Shown: positions 44,503 through 54,701 of the stretch, in pieces
How positions within the stretch are numbered: position 1 is the stretch's first letter
How the letters are laid out: every line of letters begins with the position of its first letter
Assembly (NCBI GenBank): GCA_021772565.1
Contig: JAJFLR010000025.1
Coordinates: 1-60,528, forward strand
Direction of reading: 5' to 3'
Length of the DNA stretch: 60,528 bases
Source of the DNA: Opitutales bacterium
GTDB lineage: Bacteria; Verrucomicrobiota; Verrucomicrobiia; Opitutales; JAJFLR01
The notes under the pieces: model-generated
Told to the model about the DNA's origin: nothing
Seen by the model: the letters and a program-made list of their open reading frames with translations, nothing else
The model's database searches: none
Program-made: the position numbers and the translations under genes

Positions 44503-45894
44503 TTAATCTTCTTTTCGAATATCTAAAAATACATTAACTCCGGTTTCATCTTTTATGACCTCACCAGAGATTCCACGTGGAATTAACATTTTCATATCGT
44601 TATCATCACGATAAATTAAATACCATTCCAGCAAATGTTCCATTTGATGACGATTTGGATTACTGGCGTGAACATTAGTTACCGTTACAAGTCCACCTGA
44701 ACTAACCCATCTTAAGAATAATTCTATTAAGTTTTTACAAGTTTGAGTGATGAGATAATCAAACAGGCCGGCACAATAGACAAAATCGTAAGTATCCTCC
44801 AAAGAAGAATTGTCATCATAAACTTCTTTGAGAAGTACATCGATTGATTTATGTATGAATTTTATTCCTGGTTTATTATTACTTTCTGAAATTGCATCAT
44901 TAATTTTTCGTCTGGCATAATCAATAGTCTCATCATTAAAATCCATAAGTGAAAATATTGATTGATTTGAGATATCATTATTTTTGATGAATCGTTGCAA
45001 TTCAACAGCCGGGCCACAGCCAATATTTAAAACTTTAAATGGCCGCTCCTCACTAATAACTCTTTCGGCTTCATTTATTAATCTTTCCCCTAACATATCT
45101 ATTCTATTTCGATGAGCTTTTGGTGCAGCAGTTAATATATGAAAATTATCTACCATTTTAGCATAGGCACTTATCTCATTTCTATTTTCAGATTCTAGTA
45201 GCATCATGTTTACCATTTCATAATCTCCGGCATAACCGAGAGGCTTCATATAAGTGCGATGCACAAATGGAGAGCATAATGTCATTGGGTGAAGCTCGCG
45301 GCGGGCAAAAGATTTATGAGGTACTAATTCTTCAGGCGGTATCTGGCTGGCTTCAATTTCTAATTTATCATAAAGTTCAACAATTTTGGGTGCCAAGGGT
45401 TCTCTCACTTCTTCAAAAAACTCTTCTTTTAGAGATTCTGAAGACAATGATATTCCGGCTTCTGCTTCCTCCATCCATTTACTTAATTCTGCTAAAAAAT
45501 TTCTTACACTACTGACTGCTAGTTGGTAATTTGGATTAATTTCATGACTAGCATCCCAATCAGATAAAAATTGATTGGCCTCAGTTTTTAATCCTCTTCC
45601 AGGCTCCAGGCCTCTCAGATCAGACCAGGGATCTACTAACGTTGCCGACACGATCACCATTATACCAGTGGTTAGTAAACTACTAACAACAGCCCTTCCA
45701 TCATAGATCGTTCTATCTCCACGAATCACTTTTAAATGTGATAAAACTTCACTAACCTGAACAATTGAAAATGGATTATAAACTTCAAATACTACGTTTC
45801 TTCTGGTGATATGCATCAAGGTTCCCCGACCGTCTACATTTTGACTATTACAAAACATAACGATGCTGTCTATGCCTGACAATGGATTTTCCAT
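44503..45894 (-). CDS. SAM-dependent methyltransferase resembling PhcB (fatty-acid methyl ester signal synthase)
   Basis: 463 residues. The N-terminal ~100 residues look like a PilZ-type beta barrel (GRGTLMHITRRNVVFEVYNP, then GRAVVSSLLTTGIMVIVSATL). A helical middle contains SPFVHRTYMKPLGYAGDYEMVNMML, a block I associate with PhcB-like proteins annotated as extracellular-factor (3-hydroxypalmitate methyl ester) synthesis. The Rossmann methyltransferase core has motif I VLNIGCGPAV (288-297), the acidic FSLMDFND and the motif FVYCAGLFDYL. Its ATG is 2 bp after the PKS stop, so the PKS acyl-ACP product is the natural candidate substrate. PhcB assignment is moderate; methyltransferase is firm. 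Confidence 0.75.
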   Translation of the reverse strand: MENPLSGIDSIVMFCNSQNVDGRGTLMHITRRNVVFEVYNPFSIVQVSEVLSHLKVIRGDRTIYDGRAVVSSLLTTGIMVIVSATLVDPWSDLRGLEPGRGLKTEANQFLSDWDASHEINPNYQLAVSSVRNFLAELSKWMEEAEAGISLSSESLKEEFFEEVREPLAPKIVELYDKLEIEASQIPPEELVPHKSFARRELHPMTLCSPFVHRTYMKPLGYAGDYEMVNMMLLESENRNEISAYAKMVDNFHILTAAPKAHRNRIDMLGERLINEAERVISEERPFKVLNIGCGPAVELQRFIKNNDISNQSIFSLMDFNDETIDYARRKINDAISESNNKPGIKFIHKSIDVLLKEVYDDNSSLEDTYDFVYCAGLFDYLITQTCKNLIELFLRWVSSGGLVTVTNVHASNPNRHQMEHLLEWYLIYRDDNDMKMLIPRGISGEVIKDETGVNVFLDIRKED

Positions 45895-45896
45895 AA

Positions 45897-48800
45897 CTAT
45901 TCGAATTCTTGGTTAGTTAGTTTATTTCCCATAATAATTTTAATGAATTGCGATGCCATTTCGGATATTGATTTGTAATCGAGCAGTTCAGAAGAAGTAA
46001 TTGAAATACCGATAGTTATTTTAATGATATTTGTTAACTCCAAATTCATTAGCGAATCCACTCCAAAGCTACTAATACTTTTTTGCCTATCAATTTTGTC
46101 AGTGGGAAATCTTAGGATTTGAGCAATTTGTTTTATTATCAATGTTTCCATGTGATTTTGGCGTGCATCGAAATCGAGATTGTTTAATTCATTATACACT
46201 TTAATTAAAATAGCATTATTTAAATTTTTTGGAATACTATTATTACTGGATACTTCTGAATACCTTGAAAATTGTGCAGCCTTTGGGTTTTTACTACTCC
46301 ATACTTGCCAGTCCATATCGAAAATTCCCAACTGTGGTTTCCTTAGTTCTAGTTGAAGTTGAAGTAATTCAATCAATTGTTTATTAGAAAAACCTGTAAT
46401 TCCTTCACTATTTAACATATTAGCCACAGCTTTATTACGTGAAACAATTCCTGTATCGTTAAAGACGCCCCAATTTATTGTTGAGGTCGGTTTGTTTAAT
46501 GAATTTCTATAGTACGAAAATGTATCAAGAAAATAATTTGCTGCGACATAACTACACTGTCCTTTATTTCCAACTATTGAAGATATGGAAGAAAAGAGTG
46601 TCAAAAAATCCAATTCAATATTATTTGTCATCTGATGTATTAAAATAGCACCTTGTATCTTAGGTAATATAACATTTTTAAATCTATTAATGTTAATATC
46701 GCTAATTAAACAGTCGTCTAAAACCATTGCCCCATGAAATATACCTTTAAGTGGCAAGCAACTGGCTGTTACTTTGTTAAATAATTTTTCCGTACTGGAT
46801 TTATCAGATATATCTGCTGAAATGATTGTTACTTTGGCACCATTTTCTTTAATTCTTTTAATAGAACTTATTGATTCTTCTGAAACTGAACCTGATCTGC
46901 TTACCAGTATAATTTCACCTGCGTTATATTTTGCCAACCATTTAGCAACTTCAATTCCAAAACCACTTGTTCCTCCCGTAATTAAATATGAACAGTTGTT
47001 TTTAATTTTTTGATTATTAAAACGATTTATTAATGTTGGAACATTTTGTTTATCAAATGTAATAACAATTTTACCAATATGCTTACTTTCAGCCATTAAG
47101 CGAAAAGCATCCATAAAGTTATCTATAGTAAATATTTGAACGGGTAGGGCATGCAGTTTTTTATTTTCAAATAATTCAATAACTTCTTTCATTATATCAA
47201 CTACTAGATCTGGTCGGTCTGCGGCTATTCGATCCCAATCAACAGATATAAACGATATATTTCTATTAAAGGTTGTCATTGGTAAAAAATTATTTTCAAC
47301 AATATCTTTTTTACCTAGCTCGATAAATCGGCCAAAGGGTGCCAGTAAATCAAAACTCTCTTTTAATGCATCTCCAGTAAGTGCATTAATAACCACATCG
47401 ATTCCATAATTATTTGTAATTTTGCGAATTTCATCAACGAACACTAATGTCCTTGAATCCATAATATGCTCAATACCTAATGTTTTAAGATAATTACGTT
47501 TTTCTTCACTTCCGGCAGTTGTAAAAATTTCTGCGCCAATGTTTTTAGCAATTTGTATAGCTGCTAATCCCAAGCCACCTGTTGCACTATGAATTAATAC
47601 TTTCTCCCCTTTTTTTAATTGTGCCAACTTAATCAAGCCGAGATATGCTGTTGCAAAAGTAATAAAAATAAAAGCATTATTCAACTGCAGACTTTTTGGT
47701 TTATGAAAAACAAAATTTGATGGTATTGTTATGTAAGTTCTAAATGTTCCAGGAGCTGCAGCAATCACTTCATCTCCAATTTTAAATCGCGTTACATTTT
47801 CCCCAACTGATGTAATAATACCAGTTAGTTCCATCCCAATACTGTCTTTGAAATAAGTATTATTAGTAGCTTTACTGGAAATTTTACCATAAACTTTTAA
47901 TAAATCTTTAAAATTTAATCCTGTGCTATGGATTTTAATCTCAACCTCATCTGAATTTGGCGATTGATTTTCAGTTTCCTTAAAAATAAATGTTTCTGTT
48001 CTTCCCGGCTTAACAAAATCAAGATAAAGAGGTTTGTCAGTTGATAATCTTATCGTCTCAGCGTTATCATTTTTAAGATTAGCAAAGTGATTTAATTTTT
48101 TTATGAAACGTTTGTTGTTTCGAAGCGCGACTTCAGAATCAAAATTGGTGGCAATAAGTTCATTGATAACGAAAGAACAATTTTCAGTTATTTCTGATGA
48201 AGGTAAATCAATTAATTTACATAAAATATTTAAATTTTCATTCTGGATTACTTGACCTAATCCCCAAATAGGAGAATTTATAATTTTTACTGCACTATCA
48301 GAATCTAATACGATCTCAGTGTTTTGAGTTACGATACCTAAAGTAATATCATTCTGTAAATTCAATTTATTCAACCCCTGAACAAGTTTTAAAAGTGGTA
48401 AACAAATATTCGCAATATCATCGCAGTTAAAATCTAGATCAGATTTCTTTTCAAACAATGGCCATAAATAGATGATAACATTATATTCTTCTATTGGGAT
48501 AACATTAATAATATTTTCTAACGCATCTTCAGAATTCGGATTGATCTCTATTATATCATTATCAGCTTTTCGGAATTTTTTTCCTTGAACTGCTAACGTA
48601 CTTTGTATCCCATCAATTTTTAAATTATCAATTAAACTTAATGTGAAATCGTTTTTATAACTAAATATTAAACATCTTTCAGTTTTCTTCTTTTGATTAT
48701 TTTCATTTATATCATTAGTCAAAGGCGCTTCAACCCACTTGAAATCATATAATAAGTTCTTATTACTATTTTCGTTGTCCAAAATGGACTGACAAGATAA

Positions 48801-51800
48801 CGAATTTATTTTAACCAGTACATCACCATCATTATCAGTAATTGTTAAGTCACAAATCAAAGTACGTCCGACACGACTTTTTACAGTACAGTGACACCAG
48901 CATTCTGTATTTGGTGATTTAAAAAAAGTTAACTGCTCTAATCCCACCGGAATCCACGTATTATTACCACCTACCATATATAATACATTATGAAAAGCAG
49001 CATCCATTAAAACCGGATGAAATAAGTTATAATCACTTTTATGCAATAATTCCGAATCACCTTTAATTGAAATCAAGAACTCATTGTCATTCTTCCAGAT
49101 AGATTGAGTAGCTCTAAAATAGGGACCATAATTCAACCCTCGACTATTTAAATATTCGTAAATTTCCGATTTCTCTTTTGTTTCAGGACATCGTTCTTTG
49201 ATTTCAGATAAATTTAATTTTGGTTCAGCGACGCTTATAGATTCTGATAAAATTGTACCTTTTGCATTTAGTTTCCATTCTGCTTTTTCCTCATTAGTCT
49301 TGTTATGAATTAAAAACATATTTGTAGAAGGGTCGTAGCTAGTACTCATAATTTGTACTTTTTTTGGCTCCAGCTCCAACATTGATAAAAACTCCAAATT
49401 TTTAATAGTACAACATTTATTTTCATACAACATCGCATGCAGTGACAATCCTGCTTCAATATATCCTGCACCCGGAAAAATTGGACGATTATTTATTACA
49501 TGATCTTTTAAATATGGGAAAAACTGATCATTTAACTCAACACTCCACGAGGGTAGTGGTGAATGCATATCAGTGTTAAAGAAAGTATGCCCGGATTTCC
49601 CCAAACGATATTCTTTGGAAGATTCTGACTCTGTCCAATAACGCTCTTTTTGCCATGGGTACATTGGGGCTCTGATAAATTGTCCGTTTACAGGAATAAT
49701 TTTTTTCCAATTAACTGAAAAACCATTACAGTAGAATAAGCCTATACTTTCGCTAATCTTTATCTGATCAGATTCCTTGCGATAAAGAGTGTGAAACAAA
49801 TTTCCATTCTTTTTCTGTAGACCTAAACATTCACGAATAGAATTTTTTAATACAGGGTGGGGGCCTATTTCCAAAAAGTTAAGGTAATTCCTCTCTAAAA
49901 GTTGATTTATAGTATCAGAAAATTTAACCGGGTTGCGAATATTATTCCACCAATATTCTGCATTAGATTCTAACCCGGTGATTAGTTTTCCTGTCACAGT
50001 TGAATAGAGCGGGATGTCTGATATTTTTGGCGTTAAATCTTTTAAACTTTTAAATACCTCCTCCTTAATCTGATCCATCCTGGAACTATGATAAGCGATA
50101 TCAACTTTTAGAAAACGGTTAAAAATTTCTTTCCCGGAAACAACCTTTTCAATCTCATGCAGTTGATCTTTATCACCTGATAAAGTTAATGCTGTTGGAC
50201 AATTGATTGCTGCTATAGACACCTGATCAAAATTATCTATTATTGGTAACACATCATCTGTTGATATCCCAACTGCTAACATCAATCCACTTCCTGCTAA
50301 CGTTTGTTGCAATCGACTTCTATGATAGCTCACTTTTAGTGCATCCTCCAATGAAAGAGCACCTGAAACATATGCTGCTGCAACCTCACCAACACTGTGA
50401 CCTAAAACTGCATCAGGCTCAATTCCAGATTCTTTTAAAACTTCTGTTAATCCAATCTGTAGTGCAAAATTGGTGGGTTGTGCTACTTCTGTTTGAGAAA
50501 TTTTTGATGAATTTTCATTAGCAGACAATTCCTCTAATAATGACCATCCTGATAATTCTCTAAATATTAGATCACACTTATTTATAGTTTTTTTGTAAGT
50601 TTCATTTTTTTCCAATAACTCACGTCCCATTGCCCACCACTGCGGTCCCATTCCAGTATACACAAAAACTACAGGACCTGGATTTTCATTACTCTGACCA
50701 GTAGATTGCCCAGGCATTATTTCGCCAATACTAAAGGCTCTTAAATTATCGCGAAGCTCTTCAATAGAATTTACAGCTACTGTAAATCTGTGATTGTGAT
50801 GATCTCTTCTGAAAGCTCTTGTGTGAGCTATATCTAATAATGATATATTATTATTAGATACATAAAAACTATACTTTTCAGTAAGATCTTTTAGTGCTTT
50901 TTTACTCCTGGCCGAAAAAGGAATTATAATTGATTTACCGAGTGTAGTATTTTCATCTTTTGTTAAATTTCTATTAATATCAGGTGCTGTTTCTAAAATT
51001 ACATGCGCGTTAGTTCCGCCGTAGCCAAATGAATTAACAGAAGCTAAAGCTATTCGATTATTCATTGGAAGATCTTCTAATGTAGTGGGAACTTTGACAT
51101 TCAATTTATCAAATGGAATTTTTGGATTAGGATTATTAAAGTGTAAATTGGGGGGTATTTTTTTATTTTCTAATACTAATGCCGCCTTAATTAATCCAGC
51201 AATACCAGCTGCAGCCTCCAGGTGCCCAATATTTGTTTTAACAGATCCGATAAAGCATTTATTGTTTAAATTTCCATTTTCAGATAACACATTATTTATT
51301 GCAGTTACTTCTGCTGGATCACCTGCTTGAGTTCCTGTTCCATGCGCTTCAAAATAAGAAATATTATTGGGAGACAAATCGGCTCGTTTATAAACTTCTC
51401 GAATAAGTTGTTCCTGCGATTTCGAATTGGGCATAAAAATACCCTGTGTCTGGCCATCCTGATTCACGCCACTCATACGTATCACAGCATGAATCATATC
51501 TTTATCATCTAAAGCTTGATCCAGTGATTTTAAAATAACTATTCCTGCACCTTCACCCCTGGTGTAACCTTGAGCATCTTCATCAAATGTTTTACATCTT
51601 GAATGCTTGGATAAAAATTTCCCTTTACTCATCATAATCGGATACTCAGGTCTAAGCATGATATTCGCTCCACCAGCTACCGCTATATTACATTCATTAT
51701 TCCATATACTCCGGCATGCATAGTGAGTTGTTACTAATGAACTTGAACATGCAGTATCCATAGTTACACTAGGGCCTTTGAAATCAAATGCATGTGAGAT

Positions 51801-52289
51801 CCGATTTGATAACAAAGTCATCGTTGAGCTTGTACTTGTGTGATTATCAGACAGATGCAAATTATCATGATTGAATCGTAATAACTTACTGTCCAGGCAA
51901 AAACCACCGATGAATACTCCGGTATTTGAATTCGCCAGGTTTTTTACTACTATTCCCGCATCTTCAAATGCTTCCCAGGTTACTTCTAATAATAGACGTT
52001 GTTGAGGATCCATACTTTCTGCTTCCCTTGCAGAAATTCCAAAAAACAATGGATCAAAATATTCAATTTTTTCTTTTAAAAAACCGCCTTGTTTCGCATA
52101 TGTCTTGCCAGGTTTATCAGGATCTGGATCATAAAACCGTCTGATGTCCCAACGATCTTTGGGTACATTGACTATAGCGTCTTTCCCTTTACATAATATT
52201 TCCCAAAAAGCTTTGGGAGATGATGCTTTACCAGGAAATCTACAACCTATTCCGATAATTGCTATTGGGTGAAAATTTATCGTGGGCAT
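45897..52289 (-). CDS. type I polyketide synthase, one complete reducing module (KS-AT-DH-ER-KR-ACP)
   Basis: 2130 residues. KS ~6-432 with C181 (DTACSSSL), H316 (EAHGTGT) and H356 (KTNIGHLEAA). AT ~540-850 with S632 (GHSVGE) and AYHSS at ~733. DH ~900-1170 with H930 (DHVINNRPIFP; Asn where Gly is usual) and D1096 (HPVLMDAAFH). ER ~1425-1745 with NADPH motif HSATGGLGLAAIQ. KR ~1765-1950 with TGGTSGFG and Y1914 (SYVAANYF). ACP ~2045-2120 with S2079 (GVDSL). No thioesterase, docking or starter-loading domain. The module should yield a fully reduced chain, possibly used iteratively. It heads a six-gene run with a methyltransferase and kinases. Confidence 0.95.
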   Translation of the reverse strand: MPTINFHPIAIIGIGCRFPGKASSPKAFWEILCKGKDAIVNVPKDRWDIRRFYDPDPDKPGKTYAKQGGFLKEKIEYFDPLFFGISAREAESMDPQQRLLLEVTWEAFEDAGIVVKNLANSNTGVFIGGFCLDSKLLRFNHDNLHLSDNHTSTSSTMTLLSNRISHAFDFKGPSVTMDTACSSSLVTTHYACRSIWNNECNIAVAGGANIMLRPEYPIMMSKGKFLSKHSRCKTFDEDAQGYTRGEGAGIVILKSLDQALDDKDMIHAVIRMSGVNQDGQTQGIFMPNSKSQEQLIREVYKRADLSPNNISYFEAHGTGTQAGDPAEVTAINNVLSENGNLNNKCFIGSVKTNIGHLEAAAGIAGLIKAALVLENKKIPPNLHFNNPNPKIPFDKLNVKVPTTLEDLPMNNRIALASVNSFGYGGTNAHVILETAPDINRNLTKDENTTLGKSIIIPFSARSKKALKDLTEKYSFYVSNNNISLLDIAHTRAFRRDHHNHRFTVAVNSIEELRDNLRAFSIGEIMPGQSTGQSNENPGPVVFVYTGMGPQWWAMGRELLEKNETYKKTINKCDLIFRELSGWSLLEELSANENSSKISQTEVAQPTNFALQIGLTEVLKESGIEPDAVLGHSVGEVAAAYVSGALSLEDALKVSYHRSRLQQTLAGSGLMLAVGISTDDVLPIIDNFDQVSIAAINCPTALTLSGDKDQLHEIEKVVSGKEIFNRFLKVDIAYHSSRMDQIKEEVFKSLKDLTPKISDIPLYSTVTGKLITGLESNAEYWWNNIRNPVKFSDTINQLLERNYLNFLEIGPHPVLKNSIRECLGLQKKNGNLFHTLYRKESDQIKISESIGLFYCNGFSVNWKKIIPVNGQFIRAPMYPWQKERYWTESESSKEYRLGKSGHTFFNTDMHSPLPSWSVELNDQFFPYLKDHVINNRPIFPGAGYIEAGLSLHAMLYENKCCTIKNLEFLSMLELEPKKVQIMSTSYDPSTNMFLIHNKTNEEKAEWKLNAKGTILSESISVAEPKLNLSEIKERCPETKEKSEIYEYLNSRGLNYGPYFRATQSIWKNDNEFLISIKGDSELLHKSDYNLFHPVLMDAAFHNVLYMVGGNNTWIPVGLEQLTFFKSPNTECWCHCTVKSRVGRTLICDLTITDNDGDVLVKINSLSCQSILDNENSNKNLLYDFKWVEAPLTNDINENNQKKKTERCLIFSYKNDFTLSLIDNLKIDGIQSTLAVQGKKFRKADNDIIEINPNSEDALENIINVIPIEEYNVIIYLWPLFEKKSDLDFNCDDIANICLPLLKLVQGLNKLNLQNDITLGIVTQNTEIVLDSDSAVKIINSPIWGLGQVIQNENLNILCKLIDLPSSEITENCSFVINELIATNFDSEVALRNNKRFIKKLNHFANLKNDNAETIRLSTDKPLYLDFVKPGRTETFIFKETENQSPNSDEVEIKIHSTGLNFKDLLKVYGKISSKATNNTYFKDSIGMELTGIITSVGENVTRFKIGDEVIAAAPGTFRTYITIPSNFVFHKPKSLQLNNAFIFITFATAYLGLIKLAQLKKGEKVLIHSATGGLGLAAIQIAKNIGAEIFTTAGSEEKRNYLKTLGIEHIMDSRTLVFVDEIRKITNNYGIDVVINALTGDALKESFDLLAPFGRFIELGKKDIVENNFLPMTTFNRNISFISVDWDRIAADRPDLVVDIMKEVIELFENKKLHALPVQIFTIDNFMDAFRLMAESKHIGKIVITFDKQNVPTLINRFNNQKIKNNCSYLITGGTSGFGIEVAKWLAKYNAGEIILVSRSGSVSEESISSIKRIKENGAKVTIISADISDKSSTEKLFNKVTASCLPLKGIFHGAMVLDDCLISDININRFKNVILPKIQGAILIHQMTNNIELDFLTLFSSISSIVGNKGQCSYVAANYFLDTFSYYRNSLNKPTSTINWGVFNDTGIVSRNKAVANMLNSEGITGFSNKQLIELLQLQLELRKPQLGIFDMDWQVWSSKNPKAAQFSRYSEVSSNNSIPKNLNNAILIKVYNELNNLDFDARQNHMETLIIKQIAQILRFPTDKIDRQKSISSFGVDSLMNLELTNIIKITIGISITSSELLDYKSISEMASQFIKIIMGNKLTNQEFE

Positions 52290-52547
52290 TTTATATAAAA
52301 ATGATATTTATGATAATAAGATTATATGATTAGTATTTAATATTTGTTAAGTTTATGTTGTTTTAATTGTTCAATTAGGGCTTTTCTATATGCGACCCTA
52401 GGTTAGGCAATATAAATATTTTTTTATTTTATGCAATATTTATATATTACAGAATATTTTATGTCACCGCTATTTAAACTTGAATTGTCTTTAATTCACT
52501 ATAGCTAATCAAATGGTCTTTCATGATCATATTGAAATTAAATTTAA
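52290..52547. promoter_or_regulatory. divergent promoter region between the PKS operon and the GT2 gene
   Basis: 258 bp, very AT-rich. AATATAAATATT (52409-52420) is mirrored, apart from its last base, by AATATTTATATA (52435-52446), 14 bp away, both preceded by GC; this is a candidate operator. No clear -35/-10 pair and no Shine-Dalgarno site before the PKS ATG are seen. Confidence 0.3.
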
Positions 52548-53834
52548 ATGAACTTATCAATGAGTATTCTCAATGAACTTACACACAACACTTGGTGGCC
52601 GTTATGGGCAATGTGGATTTTACAGGGAGTTTTTGGTTTCTATAATGTGTGGGCATATAGAAAAAAAATGATTCAGCAGGATAAAGATCTCTATGCAGTC
52701 AAGCCTAAATCTTATAAGCCGGTCGTTCTGTTCGTGTCGGTAAAAGGTATTGATGACATTATAGATGTTTTTATTAAAGGCATATTTAATCAGGATTATG
52801 TGAACTACAGAATTATTCTTACTGTTGAATCAGAGAATGATTCAATTTGTGCAGTTATACGTGACTATCTGGGTTTACAAAAAAATCAATATACCTGGAC
52901 ACCAAAAATCAGAGTTTCTGATAAAATTCAAGTCGGTGATGGGTTACAAGAAGTTAAACTCAATGTAGCGGGTCTATCCAATAATTGTGGGCAAAAAATC
53001 CATAATATTCTACATGCACTAGACCAACTAAAAGATTCTGATAAATTGATTACTTTCGCAGATGCCGATATACAATGTGAACCTGATTGGCTTAGGAAAT
53101 TAGTTACTCCGTTGAATCTGCAAACACATAAAGTAGTGACGACGTATCGCTGGCTAATACCTGTTTTTCCAAGTATGCCAAACTGGTTAGCTTCAGTAAT
53201 AAATGCCTCTGTTGCAACTTTAGGTGGTCCTGAATGGTGTAATATGATTTGGGGGGGGTCCAATGCAATTACTCAAGAGGCTTATCATGAAATTAAACTC
53301 TATGATCATTGGAAAGGCGCACTAAACGATGATTTGCAATTTTCATACACTGTTAAAAAAGCTAAATTACCAATATCATATATTCGATCCATGATGCGGC
53401 CTTCTTCAATAAAATTTGATTGGGAGAAATTTATAGCTTTTGGCCGCAGACAATATTATCAGGTCAGAATTTACGCACCGTTTATGTGGTCAATTGCATT
53501 TGTAACAACATTGTTTTACACTATCTGTTTTGTAACAGTCTGGCTTGAGTTACTATCAGGATTTTTACCGGCAATTATTCCCATAGTAATCATGACGATA
53601 TTAAACCAACTAAGAGCCCACGAACGTATAAAAATTTGTCGCTATATTTTTACAGATGAGAATCTTAAAAAATTAGAACCCACTTTTAAATTAGAGAGAT
53701 TTGCCACATCATTCTGGTTTTTCATTCATTTAGTGATTATCTCAATTACTACCTTCATGAAGTATATTTTATGGGCCTATATTAAATATCATGTGACCGG
53801 TAGACAGAAAACTGAGGTTATTAGCAGAGGGTAA
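52548..53834 (+). CDS. family 2 glycosyltransferase, ceramide-glucosyltransferase-like membrane enzyme
   Basis: 428 residues with one N-terminal and about three C-terminal membrane helices. The catalytic part has VLFVSVKGIDDIID...FNQDYVNYRIILTVES, the DxD-like TFADADIQCEPDWL, WGGSNAITQEAYHEI, DDLQFSYTVKKA and GRRQYYQVRIY in place of the (Q/R)xxRW motif. This is the D1,D2,D3 pattern of GT21/GT2 enzymes that glycosylate lipids on the cytosolic face. The lipid acceptor is unknown; it is divergent from, and may be linked to, the PKS operon. Confidence 0.85.
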   Translation: MNLSMSILNELTHNTWWPLWAMWILQGVFGFYNVWAYRKKMIQQDKDLYAVKPKSYKPVVLFVSVKGIDDIIDVFIKGIFNQDYVNYRIILTVESENDSICAVIRDYLGLQKNQYTWTPKIRVSDKIQVGDGLQEVKLNVAGLSNNCGQKIHNILHALDQLKDSDKLITFADADIQCEPDWLRKLVTPLNLQTHKVVTTYRWLIPVFPSMPNWLASVINASVATLGGPEWCNMIWGGSNAITQEAYHEIKLYDHWKGALNDDLQFSYTVKKAKLPISYIRSMMRPSSIKFDWEKFIAFGRRQYYQVRIYAPFMWSIAFVTTLFYTICFVTVWLELLSGFLPAIIPIVIMTILNQLRAHERIKICRYIFTDENLKKLEPTFKLERFATSFWFFIHLVIISITTFMKYILWAYIKYHVTGRQKTEVISRG

Positions 53835-53971
53835 CATTAAAAAAATATCAAATTATTAAAAAACTACTCAGTATATATATAAATATACGTGTCTGGTAGA
53901 AGATGCGATAGGGATTAGAGTAGTAGATGTACGGAGTTGTTGAGTATTAAGTATATATAGAACGAAACTTT

Positions 53972-54340
53972 TTATTTTTCAAAATCATGTTTTACAATAT
54001 TTCCAATTTCCTCCTCTAATTTAAAGGTGATAAACCATGTCGCATATCTCTCTGTATCTGAGACCAATATCAGAATGCCCTCATTTTTCGGATCGTAATT
54101 TGAGATTAGCTGCGAAAGCTCTGATTTACTTTTTGGATTATCAAAAAGCTCACGGGCTTCATTTTTAGTTCGATAGTCTAATTCGTCAGGATGAATTCCA
54201 TCAACTACGATATTGGTATACAGCATTAGAGCTCCTCTACCAATATTTTTATAACACTTACGATACAAATCTGAGATTAATTGATTATTCTGAGCCAGAT
54301 GAAGCACTGCTTTATCTCTCTGCTCTATAGCTAATTTCAT
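53972..54340 (-). CDS. small cytosolic protein of unknown function
   Basis: 122 residues, no signal or membrane segment. A helical first half (QRDKAVLHLAQNNQLISDLYRKCYKNIGRGALMLY) leads to a mixed second half (NYDPKNEGILILVSDTERYATWFITFKLEEE). No family recognised. Isolated gene; the 137 bp on its left hold only AT-rich sequence. Confidence 0.55.
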   Translation of the reverse strand: MKLAIEQRDKAVLHLAQNNQLISDLYRKCYKNIGRGALMLYTNIVVDGIHPDELDYRTKNEARELFDNPKSKSELSQLISNYDPKNEGILILVSDTERYATWFITFKLEEEIGNIVKHDFEK

Positions 54341-54701
54341 AATTTAATTATTTGATTAATATCTATGCAGACGTAACCCAATTACCTCATCCATATTTAT
54401 CGTTGTCCTATCATTTCTTTCTTTATATAAAAACTGATACTCTGATCAAGATTTATCTTATTCATAACCAGATAAATTATTGTTTTTTGGATCATTGTTC
54501 ATCGCTTCGATATTTTAGAGCATTTCAAAGGAGGATGGACTTTCCAGTCCATCGACTATAAGACTTACACATTTAGTAACAGTAGAAAAAAAATTGCTTA
54601 AAGCAAACATTGGATATCTTCAACAAGATGATCTAATAACGGTCAAATCGATATGGAACGAACAGTTTCAATTTTAACGTTAGACTGATATGCTTACTCA
54701 T
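54341..54701. other. intergenic region with a gene remnant and a hairpin
   Basis: 361 bp with no intact gene. Bases 54475-54530 repeat the 3' end of the PDZ-like gene (see the separate entry). A perfect 8-bp stem, GATGGACT (54534-54541) with AGTCCATC (54546-54553) around TTCC, follows it. Confidence 0.55.
54475..54530 (-). pseudogene. remnant of the 3' end of a PDZ-like gene
   Basis: Closely follows 55139-55194, the C-terminal coding end of the PDZ-like gene (GGATCATTATTCATCGCTTC, then GATATTTT and GAGCATTT), with scattered differences. Nothing of the rest of the gene is present. Confidence 0.6.

Noticed and set aside
53862-53952. A second AACTACTCAG-ended element after the GT2 gene
   Set aside because: Only one end resembles the 12-bp terminal repeat; the right side does not mirror it well enough.
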